Positions 50,372-61,309 of a DNA stretch of 64,000 nt are shown here, one piece after another (the first letter of the stretch is position 1; every line of letters begins with the position of its first letter). The translations under genes were made by a program, and so were the position numbers. The stretch comes from Trichomonas vaginalis G3 (taxonomy: Eukaryota > Parabasalia > Trichomonadida > Trichomonadidae). The stretch is taken from positions 3,729,962-3,793,961 of the forward strand of contig NC_067208.1 of the NCBI RefSeq assembly GCF_026262505.1, written 5' to 3'. The notes below the pieces were generated by a model. That model did no database searches. It saw only the letters and a program-made list of their open reading frames with translations, and was not told the origin of the DNA.

Positions 50372-51869
50372 AAAGTGCTATTGGTTTTGTAAACTTCTTT
50401 GCTTTCAATTCATCTGGACCGTCTCTGTCACCAGTATATTGTATTTGAACTGTACCAACAGTTGAAATACCACCCATAAAGTCTTCTGAGTCAGCAAATG
50501 GAATGCCAAGCCAAAAGTTTGAACGGTCTCTCATTTGTATATTGAGTTTTTTGACCTCCTGTGAGTCCATACTTTCACATATGGCATAATAGAACTTTGC
50601 ATTTCAGGGTTAATGGTTGTTGTGAAGTTGTTGTTAAAGTTCATAGCATCTAATGTCAAGTTGTATGACCTCATATCCTCAACTGTAGAATATTCTTCTC
50701 TTGGATAGTATTTGCCATCTATGTTTATATGGTATTTAATACCAGGGTTGTAGAAGCAAGAATAGTCATTTATAGTTCGTCTGAAACAGTACAAACATAG
50801 TATCTGCATGTTTCATTGCAGTTGTTAAGGCAATATCTGTTCTTGCACCTGGGTCAGCACTTTGGTTTCCAACTTCACCTGCAAAGTCTTTGACAGATAT
50901 TTGGTGTATAGGGAACATAAGCGGAACTGCAATATATTTGGCAGCTAAAGCATTTGAAATATCTGGGTCCAACATATAGACTGCAAGTCTGCTTTCTATT
51001 CTCTTGCATTCAAATTTTTCGCATGTGAACTTAACTGGGTCCCAAGCATCTCCAGCAGCATTGAAATAATAGTTTACTTCAGTGTTGAGGTTTGAGAAAC
51101 CAAAGTCTAAGTCAACTTTGTCTTTGCAAAATTCGGCGAATGACGTTTGATTTGCTCCCTTTACGTCTGTAAGAGTGAATGGGTCTTGTGTTGGTGCAAT
51201 GACTAAGTTATTTTTGCTTGGAGTAAGTTCGATAGAAATTTTTCCTGCCCAGTTTGGCAAGTATCTTAAAAACCTGAAGATGAGGAAAGATGACAAGGAA
51301 CTCTAAGTTTCAATTTTACTTTGGTTACTGCTGCTGCAGTTTGTCCAGAAAGGTTAACATAAACTCCTGAACGTTAGGGTCAAGTCTTCTTATTTTCTCA
51401 ATAGTTGCATACTGGTCTGTTTGTTCTCTAGCTTGTGGTTGTACTGAGTTTCTCAAAGCGAACCATTCATAGTTTGCCCATGTTACTGTTTGAACTAAGT
51501 CAGAGTTAGAATATATCTTATATCCATGAAAACTTCTGGAGCATATTGGTATCCGACATAGAAAATTCCATTGCAACCTTTCTTGTCAGACAACTTGGCA
51601 GAAGGTTTTATTTCAATGTCTTGTTCCACGTATAAGAAAGAGTTGTCAATAGAAATAATATGAAACCTGTCGCAAGCAATATCTACTGTTGTTGAAGAAC
51701 CTTCTCCAAACTCACCTACGTTTCCATAAGAAACAGCAGTTGTATATTCGTAAGTTCCAGGAACTATTTCTGACCTTCTAATGGCATTGTCGCATTCGTT
51801 ATACCATTCGGAAACATTTCCATTCATAGCATCCAAAACTGTTGGCGTTATATTCTGAGCGGCGTACAT
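50265..51869 (-). pseudogene. Major capsid protein candidate, copy C (broken)
   Basis: Same length as in B, starting MYAAQNITPTVLDAMNGNVS; about five breaks. Confidence 0.6.
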
Positions 51870-51901
51870 TTCATATGAGTAAAAATATAGAATAGTTGGA
51901 T

Positions 51902-53458
51902 TTATATGTCATAATAGAACCCACGTGGACCAAGCTTTACTTTCTTCCTGACTGAGTTTTTAACTCTTCTTTTTCCTTCATTGCCCTCTGCTTGAAGTTG
52001 TTGCATCTTTGCATTATGTTCATCTAGTATGTTGCAAATTTCCCATGTCCTTTTTGCTTTTGGCTCTGGTCGCCCATCTCAGGTAACCTATATCCTAGAA
52101 AGAGTTTGTCATAGTCTGTATTTGAGTCTTCGCGTATTGTTTGCATGACTCTTTCCTGAGTTTCCGGTTCAAGCTCTTCAAACAGTGCCTGTCCATATGG
52201 AATATGCTCGTTTCCAAATATATGTTTTTGTAGCCATTCTGGTTTTCTTTCCATGTTACCAACTATATCTTTTGTGAATGGGAAAGCTTTTACCCAATCT
52301 TTCAGTCTTGCGTCGTTTATTTCTGTAGTTGGTTTTATTTTGTCAAGGAACATGTTTTTCAATACTAACATTTCATTTGGTACTGTCCATTTGAGTTTTC
52401 TTAAATATTCATCCCTTCTCGGTTCATTGTCTGCAAAGTAAGTTTTTATGACATTTTGTAAACTTTCGTTTGCAAGGTCATGTACAATAGGTTCTCTTCC
52501 TTCTATCTCTCCCTAACTTTCTTTCTAAACTCTTCACCAAATATACCATCTCTATGGTTCTGTGTAGTTCTTTGAGATAAATGTTCTAGAACGTCAGGTG
52601 TTATATTTCCATCAGCCATGTTCATTTCATACTGGTCCAAAATATCTGCATCTTTCATATCTTTCAATGGCATTAAAGCCGCGCTGAAAATACCAGCTAT
52701 ATCTGGTTCACCATTCACTTCCATTGCGTCTACAACTTCTTGGAATTGTGGTTGTAAGTTTATGAACCACCTATCCGGGTTAGCTTTATGACCCCATCTC
52801 ATTGTAGTTCCATCGTCTGCAGAAACAAAGTAGGTTTTGTTTCCATCTTGGTTAGGTTCTGAATGAACTTTAAACAATGTTTCATTTCTATATGTTTTCT
52901 TGAAATTTAACCTTTTATTTTCACCGAGTTCATCCGAAGATTGAACGTTAAATGCTCGTAAGTAAAAAGGGTTGTTGTATTTGTGTACATTTTCTTTCAG
53001 TACTTCCATTCTATGCTGAATATTTTCATCTGGTGCTGGAGTCTTTTGTATGTCGGCAAACATTTTTCGATATTCTTCTACTATGTCAGCCGAATTTTTT
53101 TTGACTCTTGGAAATATTCCATATTCTCCGCATACTCTTGTTGAGGGTCAAGATTTTTCGGCTGTTCCAAATCTTCATCTAGTTCTGTGAAGTTAGTTTC
53201 CAAAGGAGTGACTTGTTCGTTTCCTTCAGGCTCTTCTAGCTGTTGTTGCTGAACTATTTCTTCCATGTCTGGTTGTATCTGAACTTCTTCCTGTGGAGTT
53301 TCTTGTACCTCATCTGCTGGCATTTCATATATTCCGAGACCGTTTTCAACAATTTCCCTATCTACGTCATCCGCATTCATAAGCTTTTGTTCTTTCGTTC
53401 CGTCTCTATTTTTTACGCGTTTCATGACGAAAGTTGAATTGTCATTTAGCTCTGACAT
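51902..53458 (-). pseudogene. Large right-end gene region 1, copy C (broken)
   Basis: Counterpart of 29310-30948, slightly shorter in its Ser-rich part; about four breaks. Confidence 0.5.
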
Positions 53459-53969
53459 CAAATATCTCGGAGTAAATTCATCATGTCATTTGATGATATG
53501 CTATTAAAATCATATCCCTTAGCGAGCTTGTATTTTCCAGGTTTGAGATTATATCCGTTTTGGTGCTGAGCCATAAAGCTAAATAGGTTCGGGTCAGTAT
53601 TTCCATCCTTGAACTTTCCAATAGCTTCTTTATATCTGTCACTAAAGTCAACAGTATCTGGGAAACCACACTCTTCTTTAAGCATTTTTAAGAATTCTTG
53701 GTTTCCTTGTTCTCTACTTCTTTTATGTCCTTGCTCTGTTTTGGTTGTTGTTGTGCAGGGTTTTGAACTGTTGGTTGCTGTGCTGGTTGTTGTGGTTGTT
53801 GTGGTGCAGTGTTTTGAACTGTTGGTTGTGGTGCAGTTTTTGAATGTTGGTTGTTGTGCTGGTTGTTGTTGTTGTTGTGTTGGTTGTTGGTGCATGCCTG
53901 TGTCTGTGTCCATGTGACGATGTAAATGTTTTAGGTAGTCTGGTGCAGGTGCTTCTCTTGGAGGGTTTG
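53458..53969 (-). pseudogene. Large right-end gene region 2, copy C (partial, into gap)
   Basis: Gln/Thr/Pro-rich linker and compact C-terminal end as in B, with a different number of CAACA-type codon repeats. The rest is lost in the gap. Confidence 0.5.
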
Positions 53970-54069
53970 NNNNNNNNNNNNNNNNNNNNNNNNNNNNNNN
54001 NNNNNNNNNNNNNNNNNNNNNNNNNNNNNNNNNNNNNNNNNNNNNNNNNNNNNNNNNNNNNNNNNNNNN
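53970..54069. other. Assembly gap (100 N)
   Basis: The right end of C and the other half of D must both lie here, so the true gap is probably many kilobases, or the join is artificial. Confidence 0.9.
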
Positions 54070-54380
54070 CCGTCTCAAGGATGCAATTGTTCGTCATGTT
54101 TCCAGTAGAACCTGGCAAAGCCGTCGTGTCCTTCAACTTGAGGCTCATTAACATCGAAAGGTATATCCATAAGACGCTCTTCTTCTAACCTCTCTAATCT
54201 GTTTGGATAATTTGCGCGTGCTGTTTCCAATTCCATTTCATAGGTCAGACCAGCCAGTTTGTCATAGACTTTTATGGGTCTTCCCTTCCTATATTTAAAC
54301 TTCTTTGAAACTCTCCAACCATATCTTTCTAACTCTGCTTTTATTCTAGCAGACCTTCTGTCCATTCTATATGGGGGCAT
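54070..54380 (-). CDS. Large element protein, first ~100 codons, runs into gap
   Basis: Same start as the protein at 1-1452 (MPPYRMDRRSARIK). Here it follows the 194-residue gene after only 29 bp, without the repeat array seen in A. Confidence 0.45.
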
Positions 54381-54409
54381 TTTTATAAAAATAAAAAAAT
54401 GTTTTTTCT

Positions 54410-54994
54410 TTACTTTACATAACCACCGGCTGCCATAAGTCTTTGACGCCAACCCATACCAGCTAATGAAGGTTGACTTGGTTTAGTATTGAAACTAAAC
54501 TTTGGTTTTGGTTTATCTTCAGTTTTTGGCTCACCTTCTTCTATTGGTTTTTCGTCACTTTTCGGTTCATCTGACTTTACCTCACTTGCTTGAACAGTTG
54601 TGTCGTCAACATCTTCATAAATGTCATATGCCATTTGTTTCTGTTTTCCTTTCAACTTTTTGTGTTTGTTGTAAAGTTTAGAATATTTCGACTCTAAGTC
54701 AATGAGATGTTCTATAATGAACTGTTGGTCAGTGAAGTAAACTTTTCCATCTGTTGTCTCGAAAGCTCCTTCAGACTTCAATATTTTATTTGTGAGAGTC
54801 TGTTTCTTTTTTGAGATACTTGCCGTTCCATTTTTATGAAAAGTGACTTTGTAGTTAGGGTTTGTATTTCCAGACCTCACACTTTCTATTATTGAATTTT
54901 TCTCTTCATCTGTAAGTTCTTTGACAGGTTTTGACAATGGTTCTGAACTTTTTGTTTGTGGTGTCAAATCTACCGTTTCAACTTCTTCGGTCAT
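54410..54994 (-). CDS. 194-residue acidic protein, copy D
   Basis: Whole; TTVQASE and FSFNTKPSQ variants. Confidence 0.75.
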   Translation of the reverse strand: MTEEVETVDLTPQTKSSEPLSKPVKELTDEEKNSIIESVRSGNTNPNYKVTFHKNGTASISKKKQTLTNKILKSEGAFETTDGKVYFTDQQFIIEHLIDLESKYSKLYNKHKKLKGKQKQMAYDIYEDVDDTTVQASEVKSDEPKSDEKPIEEGEPKTEDKPKPKFSFNTKPSQPSLAGMGWRQRLMAAGGYVK

Positions 54995-55013
54995 TTCATC
55001 TCAGTAAAAAATT

Positions 55014-55168
55014 TTAGTTTGGTTTGTTTTCAACTGGTTGTTGAGGTTTTTTAAGTCGGTCTAAAACTTCCTGAGGTATAGGAAGAACTTGACAAACACG
55101 TGGTGTGTAACTGCTGGAAGCCGACAAATCCATCTTGAGCCCATTTGTCTCAAAGCTGTATTGTTCAT
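55014..55168 (-). pseudogene. 50-residue basic protein, copy D (broken)
   Basis: Counterpart of 2331-2483; about one break. Confidence 0.45.
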
Positions 55169-55187
55169 TTCATCTCAGTAAAAAATT

Positions 55188-55589
55188 TTACATTCCCCAC
55201 GTTTGAGGCGGTTGAGGTTGGTTGTTGTTTACCCACTGTTGTGCATGGTTATATCCTCTGTTAAAGAATCTTTCACCTTGGTCCATGTAGTGCCCTGCTT
55301 GGTTATAGTAGTCATTTGCTTTGTTATAGTAGTTTCCTGCTTGTCTTCCTACATTGTCCATCCATCCTTGAACTTTTCCTCTTGTTTCAGGATTTGGAAT
55401 AAGATTTGCTGCATCTCGTGCTACCTCCCAACCTTTCTGTACAGTTTGTATAATAGGTTGTGCTTTCTCTTTCAGTATACCTAATGTACTCAAAATCTTC
55501 CTTCCAATTCCAAATGCACCTCTGGCTATTGTTCCCACTGCGGGCAAAAATCTAGATGCGACTCCTGCTAATGCGCCAAATAAACCCAT
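55188..55589 (-). CDS. 133-residue protein with fusion-peptide-like N-terminus
   Basis: Whole. MGLFGALAGVASRFLPAVG at the start is hydrophobic, glycine-rich and amphipathic, and reads like the influenza HA2 fusion peptide start (GLFGAIAGF); Gly2 also fits the N-myristoylation pattern. Residues ~30-75 are basic and helical (GRKILSTLGILKEKAQPIIQ). The rest is rich in Tyr, Asn and Gln (NYYNKANDYYNQAGHYMDQG). A membrane-penetrating virion protein is a fair inference, not a homology claim. Divergent from the integrase over 16 bp. Confidence 0.65.
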   Translation of the reverse strand: MGLFGALAGVASRFLPAVGTIARGAFGIGRKILSTLGILKEKAQPIIQTVQKGWEVARDAANLIPNPETRGKVQGWMDNVGRQAGNYYNKANDYYNQAGHYMDQGERFFNRGYNHAQQWVNNNQPQPPQTWGM

Positions 55590-55605
55590 TTCTTATGGGT
55601 TAAAA

Positions 55606-56565
55606 ATGACGAATTCAAACAAGGACCCGTATGTTTCTAAGGCAACAAAGAAAGCACTCATGGTAAAAATCTTTAGTTCAACACCAAATGCTTGGTTTAT
55701 GGATATCTTGGAAAACATTCCGAGGTATAGAGAAGATGGACCACCATACTGGCTAATATTTGTCGGTCAAAACACAAGATACTGTGAAGCCATACCATTA
55801 TGGTCCAAAAATATTTTAGATGTGAAAACTGCTTTGACAATATTCGTTGACAAATACCATCCAACAAAACTGACATCTGACTATGAAAGTTCTTTCAAAT
55901 CAGACGATATTAAAAACTATCTGCGTTCAAAAAATGTAAACCAATATTTCATTGTCGACCAAAACCATTCTGCTCTTGGTGTCATTGACAGTTGTATAAA
56001 AATCTTAAGAGACTTAAACCAACCACAAGGTGGTGAAGCAAATGAAATGTCATATGACGACAAGTATAGACACTTCTCCATGGCAAAGATGAGACAAGTT
56101 TTAAATATTTACAATAGCCGTAAACAAAAAGGTTTGGGAAACCACTCCCCCGAAGAAATGAAAAACAACCCTGACTTAGAGAAAGACTATATATTTAATA
56201 GTTTAGTCAAAAGAGACAAACAAGAAAGAATGCCAGGCTTCAAACTTCAGAAAGGTGACAAAGTAAAAATAGAAATACCTAAACGCGACCCATATGAAAA
56301 TACTATTGACTATGACAACAATGGGAACTCGACAGGTACTCACATTCGTGTTCGTAAAAATAGAAGAAAGTATACAAGAGAATATTATGAAGTTTTAGGC
56401 AAACATGGCAAAATGTACAGACTGCAAGCAGAAGATAAAACTACTATTGTCAGACCTCGTTTCAAACTTGTCAAAGTTCAAGGTGGTATACTTTCAAAGA
56501 CAGTTCCTAACAAATATAAGACAACTCCTGACGAATATGCTAAAGAAGTTGAAAATGACGACTAA
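55606..56565 (+). CDS. Integrase, copy D
   Basis: Whole, 319 residues; almost identical to C. Its stop overlaps the fibre stop by four bases. Confidence 0.85.
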   Translation: MTNSNKDPYVSKATKKALMVKIFSSTPNAWFMDILENIPRYREDGPPYWLIFVGQNTRYCEAIPLWSKNILDVKTALTIFVDKYHPTKLTSDYESSFKSDDIKNYLRSKNVNQYFIVDQNHSALGVIDSCIKILRDLNQPQGGEANEMSYDDKYRHFSMAKMRQVLNIYNSRKQKGLGNHSPEEMKNNPDLEKDYIFNSLVKRDKQERMPGFKLQKGDKVKIEIPKRDPYENTIDYDNNGNSTGTHIRVRKNRRKYTREYYEVLGKHGKMYRLQAEDKTTIVRPRFKLVKVQGGILSKTVPNKYKTTPDEYAKEVENDD

Positions 56566-57707
56566 GCATTTCTATACCATGCGTAAACTGTCATGTAAGG
56601 TGGCATGTAGTCTTTACTTTGTCCTGTTGTTTGCGTATACCCTGAAACGCGATGTGTATGGTTTCCTTCTCCCTGTGTGTTACCCCAGAAACAATTTATA
56701 GCAAACTGAACGTCGTCTTTAACATCATATCCTTTACCTTTTTTCATTGCTGACCAATCCCAAAATCTATGCTTATGCCAACCTGCTTGAGATGTACTTA
56801 AATCTATGTAGTGACTGTGTGCAGGTAAGTTTTCACCTGAAATCGTTTTACTTCCACCTGTTTCCTTTGAAGAGTTTGCACAATACAAAAACCTGTCGAC
56901 TATTTGAGTCCAAGTTCCGAGACCAAGTACTACTTCTGGTCTGGTAGAGTTCATTGACGTGTAAATAGAACCTATAGGATATAGTGTTTGAAGTATTTCA
57001 ATCTTTAACGTTTGAAGCTCTGTTTTGTCAGCTTTCTTATCTAACATTGCTGGTAGTTCGTATGCTTCAAAGTTTCTGGTATGATCTTCGATATTCCTGC
57101 AACTCTTATCTAAAATGTTAAGAGTATCTTTTACGCTTGTACTTGGATTTTCTAATGGTGCACTTGAACCAAGGTCAAAGTTCAATACTATGTCGTCTGC
57201 TCTAAAAGTTGTAAAACTTGTATGTGTATGGTTCTTGTCGGCTTTAAGGTCTAAACATCCTGAAACCCACCCTGTATCGGCTTTAGTTTTTAAAATCTTT
57301 GTTGTCCGTTCATGGTACCATTCAACCCTTTCTATAATTTCATTGTCTTTTTCATCCACATATTCCTTATCTGCCTTCTTCACTAACGCACTAGCCACAT
57401 ATGCTAACTCATCGTCAACATACTCTTTGTCAGCTTTGTTGTCAATATCTGCCTTCAAAAGAAGTTCATCTATAGGTTTCTCGTTTAAAGTTCTTTTTGT
57501 TGGATTTATACAAACAGTATGGTTCTTATTGTCTTGAAACAGAAACTCGTCTGTCAATGGGTTTAATGTCAGTTTTAAGTTTCCTTCTTTCAATGACTCA
57601 GATATCTTAGAATAGTTTGAAAAGTTTGTTGTGTTCTTATTTAGAGCTTGCACAATGAGTTGTCGGTTGTGTTGTATTTCTCTCATAGACGCTGTTTCAT
57701 TTGACAT
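56562..57707 (-). CDS. Fibre with collar tip, copy D
   Basis: Whole, 381 residues, starting MSNETASMREIQHNRQ. The middle has its own repeat order and a segment (NHTHTSFTTFRADDIVLNFD) related to one in C but not in B. Tip conserved. Confidence 0.8.
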   Translation of the reverse strand: MSNETASMREIQHNRQLIVQALNKNTTNFSNYSKISESLKEGNLKLTLNPLTDEFLFQDNKNHTVCINPTKRTLNEKPIDELLLKADIDNKADKEYVDDELAYVASALVKKADKEYVDEKDNEIIERVEWYHERTTKILKTKADTGWVSGCLDLKADKNHTHTSFTTFRADDIVLNFDLGSSAPLENPSTSVKDTLNILDKSCRNIEDHTRNFEAYELPAMLDKKADKTELQTLKIEILQTLYPIGSIYTSMNSTRPEVVLGLGTWTQIVDRFLYCANSSKETGGSKTISGENLPAHSHYIDLSTSQAGWHKHRFWDWSAMKKGKGYDVKDDVQFAINCFWGNTQGEGNHTHRVSGYTQTTGQSKDYMPPYMTVYAWYRNA

Positions 57708-57725
57708 TTTTATTCTAGATAAAAA

Positions 57726-58574
57726 ATGCTTTCAATAGAAAAAGAAAATTCAAGAGTTGCTACAACTAAACCATTAGATGAACTTTTTACGAATGTCGGT
57801 CAAAAGTTTGAGACAGAGACCGTAAAGCATGAAGGCTATCGTTTTGACTACCCACTAAGATGGTTAAGAGACCCATCCGTCACAAAAGCTATTGGCTTTC
57901 GTAGAATGAAGTTCATTTCAGAAGCCATACATGGTTTCCCATTTACGGTCGGTTTTGAAGTTCGATACTATAACAAAGAAAAACGTACGTATGAGAAATT
58001 TGAACAGGGAAAACTTTTACAAGTTAGTTTGCTTGTAAACTTAGAAACAACTCTTCAAGCTTTTCAAGAAAAAATAAACGATATCTATCTCGAATATGCA
58101 AAACAGTACAACATTGACGAAGGAGAGTACCATCTCGATATTATATATGACAGGAAAAATGCAACTGTTAAAATCGATAGAATAGAAGACCTTGGAGAAA
58201 ACGTTTATATTTCTACAAAATATAACAACTTGGCATGGTATAGATTTTTGAGGATGTTAAATCAGCCTGCAGAATATCCAGTACACCCGAACTTTTATGA
58301 AGTCGAAAACCCTAATGGAACATATGAAAATGTTTTCGACCAAGATGCTATTATAGTTCATGCTTCATTTTCTGGTGCACAAAACTCTTTTTTATGCTTG
58401 GCAAATGACTTTTACGAAAAACCTACAAAGCTATATGAACCACCGAGTGGAAGTATTTCAGACTTTCAAGTATGGTTTTACTACAGATGGAAGAAAGAGA
58501 ATAGTTCCATTATACATGCGTTTTACTTAGAACTTAGTCTCATATACAACTACTATCGAACGGTAAAAATATAA
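57726..58574 (+). pseudogene. 282-residue protein, copy D (nearly whole)
   Basis: Open over its length, but the last part departs from the family sequence; about two compensating breaks. Confidence 0.6.
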
Positions 58575-58576
58575 TT

Positions 58577-58819
58577 TTAATACGGTTGAGGTGTTGGATT
58601 TGGTTGCCAACTAGACTGTGGTGCAGGTTCAGGCTGTTGTATAACAGGAGCTTGTTCTTCTGGTTCAGGGTCTTTAGGTATAATACCAACAAACTGACCT
58701 ACTCTTTTACCAATATTTTTGACTCCGTTCCAAATTCCTCTTCCTACGGTTTTTATTCCATTCCATATACCTCTTCCAACATTTCGAAAGAAGTTTCCAA
58801 TACTACTGAAGAAACCCAT
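58577..58819 (-). CDS. 80-residue amphipathic protein, copy D
   Basis: Whole, identical in protein sequence to A. Confidence 0.65.
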   Translation of the reverse strand: MGFFSSIGNFFRNVGRGIWNGIKTVGRGIWNGVKNIGKRVGQFVGIIPKDPEPEEQAPVIQQPEPAPQSSWQPNPTPQPY

Positions 58820-58837
58820 TTTACTATATGTAAAAAT

Positions 58838-59200
58838 CTAATGTCCGCCTAGTCTCTTACGTTTCCTTCTGAGTTCCATTGCATTTTTTAACTGGAGCTC
58901 ATACATTCTATTTCTCCTCTGGTAGAAAACATACTCTGGGTCAACTCCTGTGTTCGCGTCATCTGCATAGAGTTGTTTATATCCCACTTCAGGGTTTGTA
59001 TAAAACTCTTTCCATCTCATATTTGCATACCATGGTGGCAAACCTAACGCAGCGTCATTTGACATGGCAGTTTGCATTTGTACATCTGTTGGCACTTGAC
59101 CATAGTTTGCCATTGCAGTTTGTATTCTAACTTCATTTGGAATATTCTCTGGGTTTGGTTGTCCAGGTTGCTGTGCATTCGCTAAGTTCTGTGCGTCCAT
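58838..59200 (-). CDS. 120-residue protein, copy D
   Basis: Whole, with the RRKRK tail variant. Confidence 0.65.
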   Translation of the reverse strand: MDAQNLANAQQPGQPNPENIPNEVRIQTAMANYGQVPTDVQMQTAMSNDAALGLPPWYANMRWKEFYTNPEVGYKQLYADDANTGVDPEYVFYQRRNRMYELQLKNAMELRRKRKRLGGH

Positions 59201-59224
59201 TTTAATATTAGATAAAAATATCTC

Positions 59225-59356
59225 TTACGAGTACATATGCTGAACATTTGCAGACATTGGTTCATCTTCATATTCTCTATATCTTTCTGCCACGTCAAAT
59301 AAGTAAATGACACAATGGAAAAAACCTAAAACAAGTAGTCCTATTTCAAACCACAT
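59225..59356 (-). CDS. 43-residue membrane protein, copy D
   Basis: Frame open as in A. Confidence 0.5.
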   Translation of the reverse strand: MWFEIGLLVLGFFHCVIYLFDVAERYREYEDEPMSANVQHMYS

Positions 59357-60158
59357 TTAGTTACCAATAAAATTTCTTTGTTATGACACTTTTCCGGTTT
59401 ATAGGACCTCTCTCATATTCTATCTTATCGTATCTAAAATCATAGTCATGTATGTCCTCTAACCATCTCATGACACTTTCCAAACCACTTTTATCGGATG
59501 TAAAGTAAAAGCATGGATGGTTATGTAAAACGTCTAAAGTTTCTAAAGAGTCTCTCAAAGTCCAGTCTACTTGGTATTGAAAATCATATGTGTTATAGAA
59601 CGGTGGGTCTACTATAAAGAAAACATTTTCCTTGTTTTTATATTTTTCATACAACTCTGTCCAACGACATCTCACAAACTCTATACCCTCAGTATATTTT
59701 TCTATGTCCTCTTTGAAAACCTTTGTATAGTTAAGATATAAAACGTTTGACATAAGTGTTTCAATGTCATGAACTCTTATAGAACCACTATACAATAGTC
59801 TAGAAGATATACTATCCCAGTCAATATACTCTGCTTTTTTCAAAACCTCTCTGACAGTATTTTTCTTATCTAATGGTATACGTTCCATCTTACCTATAGG
59901 TATCTTTTCTTTTAACTCTTTCAATATTTTGTTAGTGTCTGGTATATGTTTGAGACGGTTCATATAGTTGTCGAAGTCATTGCATATAATCTTTGAGTCA
60001 GGAAATACGGTATGGCACAAATGAGATATATAGAAACTTCCACCGAACAAATCTACAAATGTTAGACCATTCGGTAGTTTCTTAAGTTCTCTCAATAGAA
60101 TATCTTTACATCTACTCTTATTTCCAAAGAAGGGTAACGGTGGTTTTGTAAAATTCAT
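59341..60158 (-). pseudogene. D12 methyltransferase, copy D (altered end)
   Basis: All catalytic motifs present; the C-terminus differs from A and B in a way shared with E. About one break. Confidence 0.75.
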
Positions 60159-60213
60159 TTTATATACAATAAAAATGTTTTTTTCCTGAAAAGCTACAGA
60201 AAAGTGACAAAAC

Positions 60214-60558
60214 ATGAAAACTACTCGGTTAAGGTCTTGTCGGTTTTGTAAAATAACCATCCTATCTCATTCTATAAGGAAGAAAAGGCTTCTCAAAGTA
60301 TATTTCTTTGAACGCCCGTAACTTTGAGAAGCGACGATAGACCCTTACTTGTCCGGACATAGTTCTACTATTTTGAGTCCTCTACAAACAAGTCAACAGC
60401 AACGACTTTCAAAAAATTTACGGGCTAGAAGGCACGAAGTGCCTGGGAAGCCCCCACACCCCAAAAAAACCTCATTTTATATAAACTGCATTTTATACTA
60501 AACATCTTCAGGGGCTAGAGGGGCGCAGCCCTGGAAGCCCCAGTACCTTTTTTTTTTT
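60214..60558 (-). repeat. Rearranged end of element D with two hairpins
   Basis: After the ACAAAACAT where A and E enter the terminal repeat, D has ~200 bp of other sequence, then a first hairpin (60422-60453, inner stem GGCAC/GTGCC) and, 60 bp on, a second one (60511-60541, inner stem GGGC/GCCC) preceded by TTTTATACTAAACATCTTC, the sequence that precedes the right end of B. It ends in 11 T. Confidence 0.7.
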
Positions 60559-61309
60559 CTACCGTATATTATTTTTTAAGCTATCTTATTTTTTGAAATT
60601 TTATTCAAATCTTTGGTCGCAAGAAGAATTGCATGATAAATAAAAACATTTAATCAAAGTCAATTTTATTTTTCATATTCAAATGGACTGAGTGTTAACA
60701 TTTAACATTTTTTGCTAATTGTCGTCAAAAATTAGGCGTAAAGCAAAAATTGATATTTCATATGGTTTTATGATAGATAAGCATTATATTCCCACTCATT
60801 ATATTCGTAAATTTTGAGGTTTATCCTTCGCTTTTAAGATCATTGAATTTGATTTTTATATAAAATAGTTATATATTAGAAAATAATATGAGTTTATGTG
60901 ATATTATTTTTCAGAAGATTTTGTGTTCTTCTTCAAAATTTTATTTTTTTATTAAAAAGAATCTTTACAAAATATACATTTACTTTAATTAATATTTAAA
61001 AACGTGATCTATCAAAAGTTCCAAAAATTCAATATTTTAGCTTTTCTGAGGTGTCACTTTTGATGAATTTCTGTTTACAACACATAATAATTGTTTGAAG
61101 CTCATATTCCAACAAATTTTTAAATAAAAACATTAAAATGTTGAAAATGTTCATATATTTTAATAGGTTTTTGGCACTTTATTGAGGAATTACTACATAC
61201 ATAGTCGAACTGAACTTGATATTTTGAAATTTAAATTATTTATCAAAATTAAAATTTAACTTGAAATTTATAATTATTTAGTCATATTTTGCATAATTCT
61301 AAGTAGATT
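60559..61309. other. AT-rich host spacer between elements D and E
   Basis: 0.75 kb with no open frame or repeat that I can support, and unlike the A/B spacer. Confidence 0.7.

Larger units (their letters stand above)
32833..53969 (+). mobile_element. Element C: helicase-type Maverick element, right end hidden by gap
   Basis: Same gene order as B. A 54-A tract (32833-32886) precedes the terminal hairpin. Roughly 1.2 kb of the right end, judged against B, is missing at the gap. The most decayed copy: about 40-50 breaks, densest in the methyltransferase-to-fibre segment and the capsid half, while integrase, HNH, 286-, 304- and 203-residue genes look whole. Older or less constrained than B, still recent. 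Confidence 0.88.
54070..60558 (-). mobile_element. Element D: Maverick element, large-protein version, partial
   Basis: Minus-strand left module like A, ending in an altered terminal region. The only integrase, 133-residue and 381-residue fibre genes that are all whole in one copy are here. About three breaks in the visible part. It shares the MSNETA fibre start and the RRKRK tail variant with E, so the two are sister copies. Confidence 0.85.

Noticed and set aside
60559-61309. Host gene in the D/E spacer
   Set aside because: No frame of useful length and very AT-rich.
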